DNA from: Pseudoduganella violacea
GTDB lineage: Bacteria > Pseudomonadota > Gammaproteobacteria > Burkholderiales > Burkholderiaceae_D
Length of the DNA: 64,000 nucleotides
Reading direction: 5' to 3'
Assembly (NCBI RefSeq): GCF_014191875.1
Contig: NZ_JACHXD010000007.1
Location: forward strand, 62,001-126,000
Positions within the stretch are counted from its first letter, which is position 1, and every line of letters begins with the position of its first letter. Both the position numbers and the translations under genes were made by a program. This document shows positions 51,150 through 59,974 of this stretch, piece by piece. Below the pieces are notes generated by a model. It worked only from the letters and a program-made list of their open reading frames with translations, did not search any database and was not told the origin of the DNA.

Positions 51150-53675
51150 TCAAGCCTGCTTCATGATCGGGATGCGTTTGCGCTCTTCGATGGTGGCGGG
51201 ACGAATCTGGCCGCGCTCCTCCATGAAGACCACGTTATTGTCTTTTTCCTCGCTGTTGACGAAGTGGCGGAAGCGCTGGCGCGTTTCAGGATTGGTGACG
51301 GCTTCTTTCCATTCGCAGGCATAGGTATCGACCACGCGCTGCATATCGGCTTCCATCTCGGCGACGATGCCCAGCTTGTCGCCGATGACCACGGACTTCA
51401 GGTAATCCAGACCGCCCTCCAGGTTCTCGCGCCAGGTGCTGGTGCGCTGCAGGCGGTCGGCGGTACGGCTGTAGAACATCAGGAAGCGGTCGATGTAGCG
51501 CACCAGCGTGGCCTTATCCAGGTCGGCGGCGAACAGCTCGGCGTGGCGCGGCTTCATGCCGCCGTTGCCGCAAACGTAGAGGTTCCAGCCTTTTTCGGTG
51601 GCGATGATGCCGACGTCCTTGCCCTGGGCCTCGGCGCACTCGCGCGTGCAGCCGGAGACGCCGAACTTGATCTTGTGCGGCGTGCGCAAACCCTTGTAGC
51701 GGTTTTCCAGTTCGATCGCCAGGCCTACGCTATCGTCCACGCCGTAGCGGCACCAGGTGGAACCGACGCAGGATTTCACAGTGCGCAGCGATTTGCCGTA
51801 AGCGTGGCCGGTTTCGAAGCCGGCCGCGATCAGCTCTTCCCAAATGGAGGGAAGTTGCTCGACGCGGGCGCCGAACAGGTCGACGCGCTGGCCGCCGGTG
51901 ATCTTGGTGTACAGGCCGTACTTCTTGGCGACCATGCCGACGGCGATCAGGCCGTCGGCCGTGACTTCGCCACCCGGCATGCGCGGCACCACGGAGTAGG
52001 TGCCATCCTTCTGGATATTGCCGAGGAAGTAGTCGTTCGAATCCTGCAGGCTGGCATGCTCCTTCTTCAGCACGAAATCGTTCCAGCAGGTTGCCAGGAT
52101 GGAGGCTGCCAGCGGCTTGCAGATATCGCAGCCCAGGCCTTTGCCATGCTGGGACAGCAGCACGTCGAAGGTCTTGATCTGGCCAACGCGGATCAGGTGG
52201 AACAGCTCCTGGCGCGAATAGGCGAAGTGTTCGCAGATATGGTTGTTCACGTCCATGCCCAGCTTCTTCATCTCGGCCTTCATGATCTGCGTCACCAGCG
52301 GCACGCAGCCGCCGCAAGACGTGCCGGCGCCGGTGCATTTCTTCAGCGCGCCGATGCTGGTGGCGCCGCCCGCTACCGCCTCGCACAGCGCGCCTTTCGA
52401 CACATCGTTGCAGGAGCATATCTGCGCTGCGGCTGGCAAAGCTTCCACGCCCAGGCCCGGCCTGGCCTTGCCGTCGGATTGCGGCAGGATCAGGAATTCG
52501 GGCGCTTCCGGCAGCTCGATCTTGTTCAGCATCATTTGCAGCAGCGAGCCGTATTCGCCGGCATCGCCCACCAGCACGCCGCCCAGCAGATATTTGCCGC
52601 AGTCGGAAACGACGATTTTCTTGTATACCTGCTTGCGCTCGTCGGTGAACTGGTAGCTGCGGCAGCCTTCGTGCTTGCCGTGCGGGTCGCCGATACTGGC
52701 CACGTCCACACCCATCAGTTTCAGTTTGGTGCTCATGTCGGCGCCGGCGAAAGCCGCCTGCTGACCGGCGATATGCCGTGCCGCTACGCGCGCCATATCG
52801 TAGCCGGGAGCGACCAGACCGAAGACCTGGCCGCTCCACTGCGCGCATTCGCCGATCGCATACACGTCCGGATCGGAAGTCAGGCAAGCATCATCGATGG
52901 CGATGCCGCCGCGCGCGCCGATCTCCAGACCGCATTCGCGAGCCAGGTAATCGCGTGGACGGATGCCCGCCGAGAAGACAATCATATCAGTGTCGAGGTG
53001 GCTGCCGTCGGCGAAGTTCATGCGGTGCGTGCCGTTCTCACCATCGACAATTTCCAGCGTGTTCTTGCCGGTGTGGACGGTCACGCCCAGCTCCTCGATG
53101 CGGCTGCGCAGAACGCGGCCGCCGCCATCGTCCACCTGCACCGCCATCAGGCGCGGCGCGAATTCCACCACATGGGTTTCCAGGCGCATATCGCGCAGCG
53201 CCTTGGCGCATTCCAGGCCAAGCAGGCCGCCGCCGATCACCACGCCGCTGCGCGAGCGCTGGCCGCATTCCAGCATCGCTTCCAGATCCTCGATGGTGCG
53301 GTAGACGAAGCAGTCCTTGCGTTCCTTGCCAGGCAGCGGCGGCACGAAGGGGAAGGAGCCGGTGGCGAAGACCAGCTTGTCGTAAGGCAGAGCTTCGCCG
53401 CCGTTCGTCGTCACCGTCCTGGCTTCGCGGTCCACGGCCACGGCGCGCGCGTTCAGCTTGAGCACCATGTCCGCGCGTTCGAAGAAGCCGGGTTTGACCA
53501 GCGACAGATCTTCGGCGCTTTTCCCGGCAAAGAACTCGGACAGGTGCACGCGGTCGTAAGCGGGCCGTGGTTCCTCGCACAGCACGGTCACGTCCAGCTG
53601 CTGCGCACCGCTCTCCGCCAGGCACTCCAGGAATTTGTGGCCGACCATGCCATGGCCGATGACGACGATTTTCAT
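51150..53675 (-). CDS. nirB: NADH-dependent nitrite reductase large subunit NirB
   Basis: An 841-residue enzyme with all modules in order: an FAD/NAD domain (VVIGHGMVGHKFLE; VIGGGLLGLECAKAL), a BFD-like 2Fe-2S domain (ICSCNDVSKGALC...GTSCGGCVPL) near 420-470, and the nitrite/sulfite reductase domains with siroheme/4Fe-4S cysteines CVGSTWCRYG and VSGCTRECAEAQGKD. It reduces nitrite to ammonium in the cytoplasm. Full length. It follows the transporter gene and precedes nirD. Confidence 0.97.
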   Translation of the reverse strand: MKIVVIGHGMVGHKFLECLAESGAQQLDVTVLCEEPRPAYDRVHLSEFFAGKSAEDLSLVKPGFFERADMVLKLNARAVAVDREARTVTTNGGEALPYDKLVFATGSFPFVPPLPGKERKDCFVYRTIEDLEAMLECGQRSRSGVVIGGGLLGLECAKALRDMRLETHVVEFAPRLMAVQVDDGGGRVLRSRIEELGVTVHTGKNTLEIVDGENGTHRMNFADGSHLDTDMIVFSAGIRPRDYLARECGLEIGARGGIAIDDACLTSDPDVYAIGECAQWSGQVFGLVAPGYDMARVAARHIAGQQAAFAGADMSTKLKLMGVDVASIGDPHGKHEGCRSYQFTDERKQVYKKIVVSDCGKYLLGGVLVGDAGEYGSLLQMMLNKIELPEAPEFLILPQSDGKARPGLGVEALPAAAQICSCNDVSKGALCEAVAGGATSIGALKKCTGAGTSCGGCVPLVTQIMKAEMKKLGMDVNNHICEHFAYSRQELFHLIRVGQIKTFDVLLSQHGKGLGCDICKPLAASILATCWNDFVLKKEHASLQDSNDYFLGNIQKDGTYSVVPRMPGGEVTADGLIAVGMVAKKYGLYTKITGGQRVDLFGARVEQLPSIWEELIAAGFETGHAYGKSLRTVKSCVGSTWCRYGVDDSVGLAIELENRYKGLRTPHKIKFGVSGCTRECAEAQGKDVGIIATEKGWNLYVCGNGGMKPRHAELFAADLDKATLVRYIDRFLMFYSRTADRLQRTSTWRENLEGGLDYLKSVVIGDKLGIVAEMEADMQRVVDTYACEWKEAVTNPETRQRFRHFVNSEEKDNNVVFMEERGQIRPATIEERKRIPIMKQA

Positions 53676-53685
53676 TCCATTCTCC

Positions 53686-54984
53686 TTAAGCTACGGCCTT
53701 GGCGATGGCCGGTTCTTCCGCGGCCGCGCCGAAGCGGGCGGCAATCGCGCACAGGGCCGAGGCGGCAACCAGCAGACCGAGCACGCTCAATGTCTGCTGG
53801 GTATCTCCCAGGCCTTTCATCAGGAAGCCAGCGGCCACCGCGCCCACATTGCCGCCCGCGCCGATGATGCCGGCCACGCCGCCCAGGGCGCGCTTATCCA
53901 CGAAGGGCACCAGCGCATACGTGGCGCCGCAAGCCATATGGGTGAACAGGCCGAAGACCAGCATGGCGGTCACCGCGAAGGCCACGCTCTGCGCTTGCGA
54001 GAACCACAGCAGGCCAGCGCCCTCGCCGATCATCATCACGAACAGCAGGGTGACGCGGCTATTCAGGCTGCCGCGCAGGGCAGCTTTGTCCGACAACCAG
54101 CCGCCGAGGGCACGAGCGAACAGGGCCAGCAAGCCGAAGCTGCCCGCCGCCATGCCCGCCTCTTTCAGGGACAGCTTGAAGTGATCGACGTAGTAGATGG
54201 CGGCGATGTTGTGGATGAAGATTTCCACGCCAAAGCAAGCGCCGTAGGTCACGAACAGCAGCCACACGCGGTAGTTCGAGGCGGCCATGCGGAAACTGGC
54301 CCAGCCGCCCTTCTTGCCGCTTTCCAGCTCCACCCCGGCGGCGCGCAGTTCGGCGTAATTCCCGTCCGGGCAGTCCTGCGTAAAGCGGTAGTAGACGAAG
54401 GCCATGACCAGCATCAGCACGCCCGGTACGATCAGCGCGGCGCGCCAGCCCATGGCATCGTTCACGCCCAGCATAACGAGGGCCGCCATCAGCAGCGGCA
54501 TCAGCGCCTGCGCCACGCCGCCGCCCGCGTTGCCCCATCCCGCGGCGGCCGCATTGGCGGTGCCGACGATGCGCGGCGCGAACATCACCGAGGTGTGGTA
54601 CTGGGTGATGACGAAGCTGGCGCCGACCGCGCCGATCAAGAGGCGGAAGAAGAGGAAGCCTTCATACGTCTGCGCCGCCGCCACCCCCAGCACCGGGATG
54701 GAACCCAGCAGCAGCAAACCCGTATAGGTTTTGCGCGGACCATAGCGGTCGCACAGCGGGCCGACAATCAGCCGCACCACGATGGTGATGGCGACGGCGG
54801 CGATATTGATATTGGCGATCTGCGCCGGCGTCAGCCCGAATTCACCCTTGATGACGGGCATCAGCGGCGCGCAGGCAAACCACGCGAAGAAGCAGATGAA
54901 GAAGGCCATCCAGGTCAGATGGAAGGCACGCATTTGCGGCGTGTGGAAGGTAAAGAGGTCGATGCTGCTTGCTTTGCTGGCCAT
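53686..54984 (-). CDS. Nitrate/nitrite MFS transporter (NarK/NasA-type)
   Basis: A 432-residue nitrate/nitrite porter: start MRAFHLTWMAFFICFFAWFACAPLMPVIKGEFGL, nitrate signature regions RLLIGAVGASFVITQYHTSVMFAP and GWGNAGGGVAQALMPLL, then GIIGAGGNVGAVAAGFLM. It imports nitrate and/or nitrite for the reductases encoded next. The ATG at 54984 is preceded by AGGGATAAGAAA. It is the first gene of the operon and sits behind an attenuator leader and a sigma-54 promoter. Confidence 0.93.
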   Translation of the reverse strand: MASKASSIDLFTFHTPQMRAFHLTWMAFFICFFAWFACAPLMPVIKGEFGLTPAQIANINIAAVAITIVVRLIVGPLCDRYGPRKTYTGLLLLGSIPVLGVAAAQTYEGFLFFRLLIGAVGASFVITQYHTSVMFAPRIVGTANAAAAGWGNAGGGVAQALMPLLMAALVMLGVNDAMGWRAALIVPGVLMLVMAFVYYRFTQDCPDGNYAELRAAGVELESGKKGGWASFRMAASNYRVWLLFVTYGACFGVEIFIHNIAAIYYVDHFKLSLKEAGMAAGSFGLLALFARALGGWLSDKAALRGSLNSRVTLLFVMMIGEGAGLLWFSQAQSVAFAVTAMLVFGLFTHMACGATYALVPFVDKRALGGVAGIIGAGGNVGAVAAGFLMKGLGDTQQTLSVLGLLVAASALCAIAARFGAAAEEPAIAKAVA

Positions 54985-55008
54985 TTTCTTATCCCTGTTC
55001 AGAAAACA

Positions 55009-55086
55009 AAAAGGCGTCCGCGCAGCAGACCATGCAGGCCTTGCCGGGCGGACGCCGTTGTCCTGCCGGTCCTTCGTTAGACCGGC
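55009..55086 (-). promoter_or_regulatory. ANTAR-type antitermination leader: two hexaloops and overlapping terminator
   Basis: Reading the reverse strand: hairpin 1 (55065-55086) has stem GCCGGTC/GACCGGC closed by a U-G pair around hexaloop AACGAA. One base later hairpin 2 (55050-55063) has stem GGAC/GTCC around hexaloop AACGGC. Both loops have A at position 1 and G at position 4, the ANTAR signature. The terminator stem GGCGTCCGC (55048-55056) with GCGGACGCC (55013-55021) is followed by TTTTTGTTTT. Its 5' arm shares seven bases with hairpin 2, so the two structures exclude each other. NasT, an ANTAR protein, is encoded just upstream. Confidence 0.88.
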
Positions 55087-55129
55087 GCATATGTTGGGGA
55101 GGATCGCCATTGACCCTTGCCTACCTCTT

Positions 55130-55146
55130 TGCAAAAGCCGTGCCAG
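55130..55146 (-). promoter_or_regulatory. Sigma-54 promoter of the nas operon
   Basis: On the reverse strand CTGGCACGGCTTTTGCA carries TGGCAC-N5-TTGCA, a full -24/-12 match. Predicted transcription starts near 55119, giving a leader of about 135 bases that contains both hexaloops and the terminator. Confidence 0.88.
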
Positions 55147-55240
55147 CAGCGAACGAACGTGCTTTCAGAGGGAGGCGGCGGTTTTTCTGCTACAGCGGCA
55201 GCGCTTTCGGTGGTGGGAATGACTTATCGCGGTGCAGGCC

Positions 55241-55257
55241 TGCCCATAAATGGTGCA
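55241..55257 (-). promoter_or_regulatory. Candidate NtrC enhancer site of the nas operon
   Basis: Read on the reverse strand, TGCACCATTTATGGGCA resembles the 17-bp NtrC site (TGCAC-N7-GTGCA), with one good half; a further TGCACC half-site follows at 55231-55236. It is about 100 bases beyond the -24 element, a usual enhancer distance. The rest of 55147-55285 shows nothing else I can name. Confidence 0.4.
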
Positions 55258-55285
55258 GCGCAGCGTTGCCGGGTACGCTCGCCGT

Positions 55286-56428
55286 TCAGCCGGCGCTCAA
55301 AGGGAAACCAGCCGCGTAGCGCGCCGGATCGCTGCCGTCCCACACCGTGCCGTCCATCAGCGTGGAGCGGCGCAGCATGGCCATGGGCGCGTCCACTTCG
55401 GCCATCGCGGCCGCCTCGCGGTAGAGCGCGAGGCGCTGCACCGACTGTGCCACGGCGAGGTAATCTGGCTCCGTCTTGAGCAAGCCCCAGCGGCGGAACT
55501 GGGTCATGAACCACATGCCGTCCGATAAATACGGCAGGTTGGCCGCGCCCTCCTGGTGGAAGTGCAGACAGTCGCGGTCTTCCCAGCGCTGGCCCATGCC
55601 ATTGTCGTAGTGGCCGAGGATGCGCTCGCAGATCGCGTCCTTGCCGGTGTTGACGTAGTGCGGAGCGGAGATGATTTCGGCCATGGCCATGCGGTTGGCG
55701 GCGCTGGCGTCGATCCAGCGGCTCGCGTCCAGAACGGCGGCGACCATGGCGCGGCAAGTATTGGGGTTGGCCTGCACAAAATCGGCGCTGGCGGCCAGCA
55801 CCTTTTCCGGGTGGTTGGGCCATATCTGCTGGCTGGTGGCGATGGTGACGCCCACGCCATCCATCATGGCGCGCTGGTTCCACGGCTCGCCGGCGCAGAA
55901 GCCGTCGATATGGCCGCCGGCCAGGTTGGCCACCATCTGCGCCGGTGGAATGGTGATGGTGCGCGCATCGCGCTGCGGATGAATGCCGTGCGCCGCCAGC
56001 CAATAGTAGAGCCACATGGCATGGGTGCCGGTCGGGAAGGTCTGGGCGAAGCTGAAGCGGCGCGCGCTGGAACGCATCAACAGCGCCAGCGTGGCGCCGT
56101 CCACCGCGCCCTGCCGCGCCAGCGCCGACGACAGCGTGATGGCCTGGCCGTTGCGGTTCAAATTCATCAGCACCGCCATATCCTTGCGCGGCGAGCCGAT
56201 GCCGAGCTGGGTGCCATACACCATGCCATATAGGGCGTGGGCCGCATCCAGTTCGCCGCCGAGCAGTTTGTCGCGCACGGCCGACCACGAGGATTCCTTG
56301 CGGAGCACGATGCGGATGCCGTATTTGCGGTCGAAGCCCAGCACGGCGGCCATGACGACGGAAGCGCAATCGCTCAGCGGGTTGAAGCCGATGCGGACCG
56401 TCTCTTTCTCCAGTTGTATTTTCTGCAT
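55286..56428 (-). CDS. nasS: Nitrate/nitrite sensor NasS
   Basis: A 380-residue protein of the NrtA/CmpA binding-protein family: VRIGFNPLSDCASVVMAAVLGFDRKYGIRIVLRKE, then QTFPTGTHAMWLYYWLAAHGI, GHIDGFCAGEPWNQRAM and MWFMTQFRRWGLL. There is no signal peptide, so it is cytoplasmic. That fits NasS, which holds NasT inactive until it binds nitrate or nitrite. It follows nasT on the same strand and lies between nasT and the nas promoter. Confidence 0.9.
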   Translation of the reverse strand: MQKIQLEKETVRIGFNPLSDCASVVMAAVLGFDRKYGIRIVLRKESSWSAVRDKLLGGELDAAHALYGMVYGTQLGIGSPRKDMAVLMNLNRNGQAITLSSALARQGAVDGATLALLMRSSARRFSFAQTFPTGTHAMWLYYWLAAHGIHPQRDARTITIPPAQMVANLAGGHIDGFCAGEPWNQRAMMDGVGVTIATSQQIWPNHPEKVLAASADFVQANPNTCRAMVAAVLDASRWIDASAANRMAMAEIISAPHYVNTGKDAICERILGHYDNGMGQRWEDRDCLHFHQEGAANLPYLSDGMWFMTQFRRWGLLKTEPDYLAVAQSVQRLALYREAAAMAEVDAPMAMLRRSTLMDGTVWDGSDPARYAAGFPLSAG

Positions 56429-56469
56429 ATTGACTCCAGCGGGGCGGGCGCACCAAATGCGTGCATGCC

Positions 56470-57069
56470 TCAGCCCAGCAAATCCTCCACGTCGAGAATG
56501 CGCTGGGCCACTTCCGCCAGCTTCAGGTTCTTGTTCATCGCCAGCGTGCGCAGCTTCTGGTAGGCCTGGTCCTCGCTCAGTCCATGGCGCAGCATGAGCA
56601 AGCCCTTGGCGCGGTCGATCACCTTGCGCTCGGCCAGTTTATGCCTGGTGCTCTCCAATTCCTCGCGCAGCTTCTGTTCATGGCGAAAGCGCGCCAGCGC
56701 CACGTTGAGCACCGGCTTGATGCGCTCCGCCTGCAGGCCAGCCACGATATAGGCGCTGACGCCCGCTTCCAGCGCGGCTTCCATGGCGCAGGTATCCTCA
56801 TCCTCGGTGAACATGACGATGGGGCGGCGCTCGTTGCGCGTGGCGAGCACGATGTGTTCGAGCACGTCGCGCGCATCCGATTCGGCGTCGATGATGATCA
56901 TATCCGGCTGCAGCCGCGCAATCTGCTCGGGCAGGTGCAGATCGGCCGGCAGCGAGGCGATGATCTGGTAGCCAGCCTCCTTCAGGCCCGCATGCAGAGC
57001 ATGCGCGCGCAGCGACGCCTCGCTTTCGGCGGGGGGATGGATGACAAGGATGCGTAGATGGCGGCTCAT
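56470..57069 (-). CDS. nasT: ANTAR-domain antiterminator NasT
   Basis: A 199-residue protein with a receiver-like N-terminal domain (RILVIHPPAESE; MIIIDAESDARD), a coiled-coil helix (RFRHEQKLREELESTRHKLAER) and a C-terminal ANTAR domain (KVIDRAKGLLMLRHGLSEDQAYQKLRTLAMNKNLKLAEVAQRI). ANTAR proteins bind paired hexaloop RNA hairpins and prevent terminator formation. The target is visible in the nas leader. NasS, encoded next, is the expected partner. Confidence 0.93.
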   Translation of the reverse strand: MSRHLRILVIHPPAESEASLRAHALHAGLKEAGYQIIASLPADLHLPEQIARLQPDMIIIDAESDARDVLEHIVLATRNERRPIVMFTEDEDTCAMEAALEAGVSAYIVAGLQAERIKPVLNVALARFRHEQKLREELESTRHKLAERKVIDRAKGLLMLRHGLSEDQAYQKLRTLAMNKNLKLAEVAQRILDVEDLLG

Positions 57070-57111
57070 GCGTCTGACTGAGCAAGAAGCGCGCCAGCTA
57101 CGGTGGAGGCC

Positions 57112-58068
57112 TTAGCGCTGCATCCCCCAGCGCCGCACGGTGACGCGCTCCAGGGTGGCGAAGACGAGATTCTCGGCCAACAGGCCAATCAGGATGACGG
57201 CAGCCAGTCCAGCGAATACCTTGTCGGTATACAGTTCATTGCGGTTCTGGAAGATGTACCAGCCCAAGCCGCCCTGCCCCGCCGACGCGCCGAAGATCAG
57301 CTCCGCCGCGATCAGGGTGCGCCAGGCGAAGGCCCAGCTGATCTTCAGGCCGGACAGGATGCTGGGCGCGGCGGCTGGAATCAGAATCTGCACCACAAAG
57401 GGAAGACCGCGCAAGCCATAGTTGCGGCCCGCCATGCGCAGGGTTTCCGGCACGCTCTGGAAACCGCTGCCGGTCGCTAGCGCCAGCGGCCAAAGCACGG
57501 CGTGGATCAGCACAAAGGACAGGCTGGCCTGGCCCAGACCCAGCCACAGCATGGCCAGCGGCAGCAAGGCGATGGCGGGCAAGGGATTGAACATGGCAAC
57601 CAGGGTTTCCAGCAGGTCGCGGCCAAAGCGCGTGGAGACTGCCAGCGCGGTCAGCAAAAAGGCGGCCAGCACGCCCGCCACATAGCCTTTCAGCAGCGCC
57701 GCCAGCGACACGCTGACTTTAGCCAGCAGCTCGCCGGAGGCAAGTCCGCCAGCAAAAGCATGCGCTGTCTGCAGAAAGCTGGGCAGCATCAGATCGTTGT
57801 TCTGCCAGCGCGCACCCAATTCCCAGACCAGGGCCAGCGCCAGCAGCAGCAAGCCTTTGCGCAGCCAGGCCTGGCGTCCGGCCCACTGCCGCACCGCGCC
57901 GCCGCTCAGCCACGCGCGGTTCGCCATCGCAGCTTCCGCCTCCGTCCTTGCTTCCGCCGTAGGTGGAGCCGCATCGCGCTGGCGGCCAGGTAGTTGCACC
58001 AGCCAGGGCAAGGCGGCAGGATATTCCAGCTCGGGGCGGATCGGCGGATCGACGAATGGCGCGTTCAT
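57112..58068 (-). CDS. ABC transporter permease, taurine/sulfonate/nitrate type
   Basis: A 318-residue permease of the TauC/SsuC/NrtB family. A long polar N-terminal extension (about 70 residues) precedes the first helix LLLLALALVWELGARW; the EAA loop is SVPETLRMAGRNYGLRGLPFVVQILIPAAAPSILSGLK. It overlaps the ATPase gene by four bases. Together with the binding protein and dioxygenase genes upstream it suggests uptake of an organosulfur compound rather than nitrate, despite the adjoining nasT. Confidence 0.87.
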   Translation of the reverse strand: MNAPFVDPPIRPELEYPAALPWLVQLPGRQRDAAPPTAEARTEAEAAMANRAWLSGGAVRQWAGRQAWLRKGLLLLALALVWELGARWQNNDLMLPSFLQTAHAFAGGLASGELLAKVSVSLAALLKGYVAGVLAAFLLTALAVSTRFGRDLLETLVAMFNPLPAIALLPLAMLWLGLGQASLSFVLIHAVLWPLALATGSGFQSVPETLRMAGRNYGLRGLPFVVQILIPAAAPSILSGLKISWAFAWRTLIAAELIFGASAGQGGLGWYIFQNRNELYTDKVFAGLAAVILIGLLAENLVFATLERVTVRRWGMQR

Positions 58069-58964
58069 GCCTGCCTCGCCGTTTCGGCATCGGCGGCGGC
58101 CGGGGTAAGCGCCGTGCCTTGCGCAGCCGGATGCGGCGCCGCTTCATGGGCAGCGCCATCGGCGCCAAACAGGAGGTGGTGGATGCGCTGGCTGGCGGCC
58201 TGGAACTCGGCGCCGCCCGCGCTGTGCAAATCGAACTGGTGGCTGTTGATCTCGGCCCGCACCCGGCCCGGATGCGGCGACAGCAGCAGAATGCGGTTGC
58301 CCACCACCAGCGCTTCTTCGATCGAATGCGTGACGAAGAGCAGCGTAAAGCGCGCCTCTTCCCACAGGCGGCCCAGCTCTTCCTGCATCTTGCGCCGGGT
58401 CAGGGCGTCGAGGGCGGCGAAGGGCTCGTCCATCAGCAGCACTTCCGGCTCCATGGCCAGGGCGCGCGCAATCGCCACGCGCTGCTTCATGCCGCCGGAC
58501 AGGGTGTGCGGATAAGCGTCGGCAAAGCCGTCCAGGCCCACCTTGGCGATCCAGTGCAAGGCGCGTTCCTCGGCCTCGTGGCGCTTGGCGCGGCCCGAAG
58601 CGAGCAAGGGGAACATCACGTTCTGCTTCACCGTCTTCCAAGGCGGAAGCTGGTCGAATTCCTGGAACACGGCCATGCGCTGCGGTCCCGGCCCACGCAC
58701 TAATTCGCCGCCGACGCTGATGCTGCCCGCGGCCGGCGCCACGAAACCTCCCGCCGCCTTGAGCAGCGAGGACTTGCCGCAGCCCGAAGGTCCGAGCAGC
58801 ACAAAACGGTCGCCGCGATACACGTCAAAGCTGACGCCATCGGTGGCCCGCAGCACGCGCCCTTCGCTGCGGTATTCCAGCGTCACATTGCGTGCCCGCA
58901 GCAGCGGTTCAGCGACGCTGGTCGGCGGCACCAGATGCAGGGCTTGCGCCGCCATCTCAACCAC
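58065..58964 (-). CDS. ABC transporter ATPase, taurine/sulfonate type
   Basis: A 299-residue ATPase: Walker A GPSGCGKSS, Q-loop AVFQEFDQLPPW, signature LSGGMKQRVAIARAL, Walker B VLLMDEPFAALD and H-loop FVTHSIEEAL. The pattern is that of TauB/SsuB/NrtD. A poorly conserved Ala-rich C-terminal tail follows. It overlaps both neighbouring transporter genes, so the complex is co-translated. Confidence 0.9.
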   Translation of the reverse strand: MVEMAAQALHLVPPTSVAEPLLRARNVTLEYRSEGRVLRATDGVSFDVYRGDRFVLLGPSGCGKSSLLKAAGGFVAPAAGSISVGGELVRGPGPQRMAVFQEFDQLPPWKTVKQNVMFPLLASGRAKRHEAEERALHWIAKVGLDGFADAYPHTLSGGMKQRVAIARALAMEPEVLLMDEPFAALDALTRRKMQEELGRLWEEARFTLLFVTHSIEEALVVGNRILLLSPHPGRVRAEINSHQFDLHSAGGAEFQAASQRIHHLLFGADGAAHEAAPHPAAQGTALTPAAADAETARQA

Positions 58965-59961
58965 CCTGCCCGATCAAGGGATCGTCGAAGAAATAATCCT
59001 TCCAGCTGGCCGGCTGGTTCTTGATGACGCCGACGCGGTGCATGAACTGCGCCAGCACAAAGGTGTTCTGCGGCGCGATACGGAACTGCACTTCGGGATT
59101 GCGGATGATCTTCAGCAGCAGGTCGCGCTCGATCTTGGACTTGTTGAGGCGCTGATAGATGTCGGCGGCGCCTTCCGGATTCTTGTTCACATAATCGGCC
59201 GCTTCCGCCAGCGCCGCCGTGAAGGCACGGTAAGTCTTGGGATTCTCGCTGCGGTATTTTTCGGTCGCGTACAAGACCGTCGAAGAAGTCGGGCCGCCCT
59301 GCACGTCATAGGATTTCAACACGATGCGTGCATTCGGATTTTGCGCCAGCTCCTGTTCCTGGTATGGCGGCGTGGCGAAGTGGCCGGTGATCTCGGTGCC
59401 GCCGGCGATGATGGCCGCCGTCGCGTCGGGATGCGGCAGCGTCTGCGTGATCTTGTCCAGACGCGCATATTCCTTGTCGCCCCACTGCTTGGCGGCCGCC
59501 ATCTGCAGGATGCGCGCCTGCACCGACACCACGGCGGCGGGCAGGCCGATGCGGTCCTTGTCGGTGAAGTCGGCAATCGTCTTGACCTTGGGATTATTGC
59601 TGATCAGGTAGTAAGGGAAGCTGCCCAGCGCCGCCACGCCGCGCACATTCTGGCGGCCATTGGTGCGGTCCCACACCGTCAGCAGCGGCCCCACGCCCGC
59701 GCCGACGATATCAATGGCGCCGGACAACAACGCATCGTTGGCGGCGGCGCCGCCAGAGAGCTGGGTCCATTCCACCTTGACGTCCACCCCGGCGCGCTTG
59801 CCGTGCTTCTCGATCAGCTTCTGGTCCTGCACCACGTTCAGCAGCAGGTACACGATGCCGTACTGTTCGGCGATGCGGATGCGGCCTTCGGCCTGCGCCG
59901 CATGCGCGGCGAGAGCAAAGCCGAGGGCGGCCAGCGTAGTACGCAGCAGGGTCTTCTTCAT
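58957..59961 (-). CDS. ABC transporter substrate-binding protein, taurine/sulfonate type
   Basis: A 334-residue periplasmic binding protein with a signal peptide (KKTLLRTTLAALGFALAAHAAQA), then IRIAEQYGIVYLLLNVVQDQKLIEKHGKRAG and GGAAANDALLSGAIDIVGAGVGPLL, typical of the SsuA/TauA/NMT1-like family. The ATG at 59961 opens the signal peptide; longer reading is unsupported. It overlaps the ATPase gene by eight bases and lies 13 bases after the dioxygenase gene. The ligand is unknown, probably an alkyl- or arylsulfonate. Confidence 0.9.
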   Translation of the reverse strand: MKKTLLRTTLAALGFALAAHAAQAEGRIRIAEQYGIVYLLLNVVQDQKLIEKHGKRAGVDVKVEWTQLSGGAAANDALLSGAIDIVGAGVGPLLTVWDRTNGRQNVRGVAALGSFPYYLISNNPKVKTIADFTDKDRIGLPAAVVSVQARILQMAAAKQWGDKEYARLDKITQTLPHPDATAAIIAGGTEITGHFATPPYQEQELAQNPNARIVLKSYDVQGGPTSSTVLYATEKYRSENPKTYRAFTAALAEAADYVNKNPEGAADIYQRLNKSKIERDLLLKIIRNPEVQFRIAPQNTFVLAQFMHRVGVIKNQPASWKDYFFDDPLIGQGG

Positions 59962-59974
59962 GCAGTCTCCAGGA

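Noticed and set aside
51264-53867. An 867-codon open frame antisense to nirB
   Set aside because: Opposite a fully recognisable nirB; composition typical of GC-driven shadow frames.
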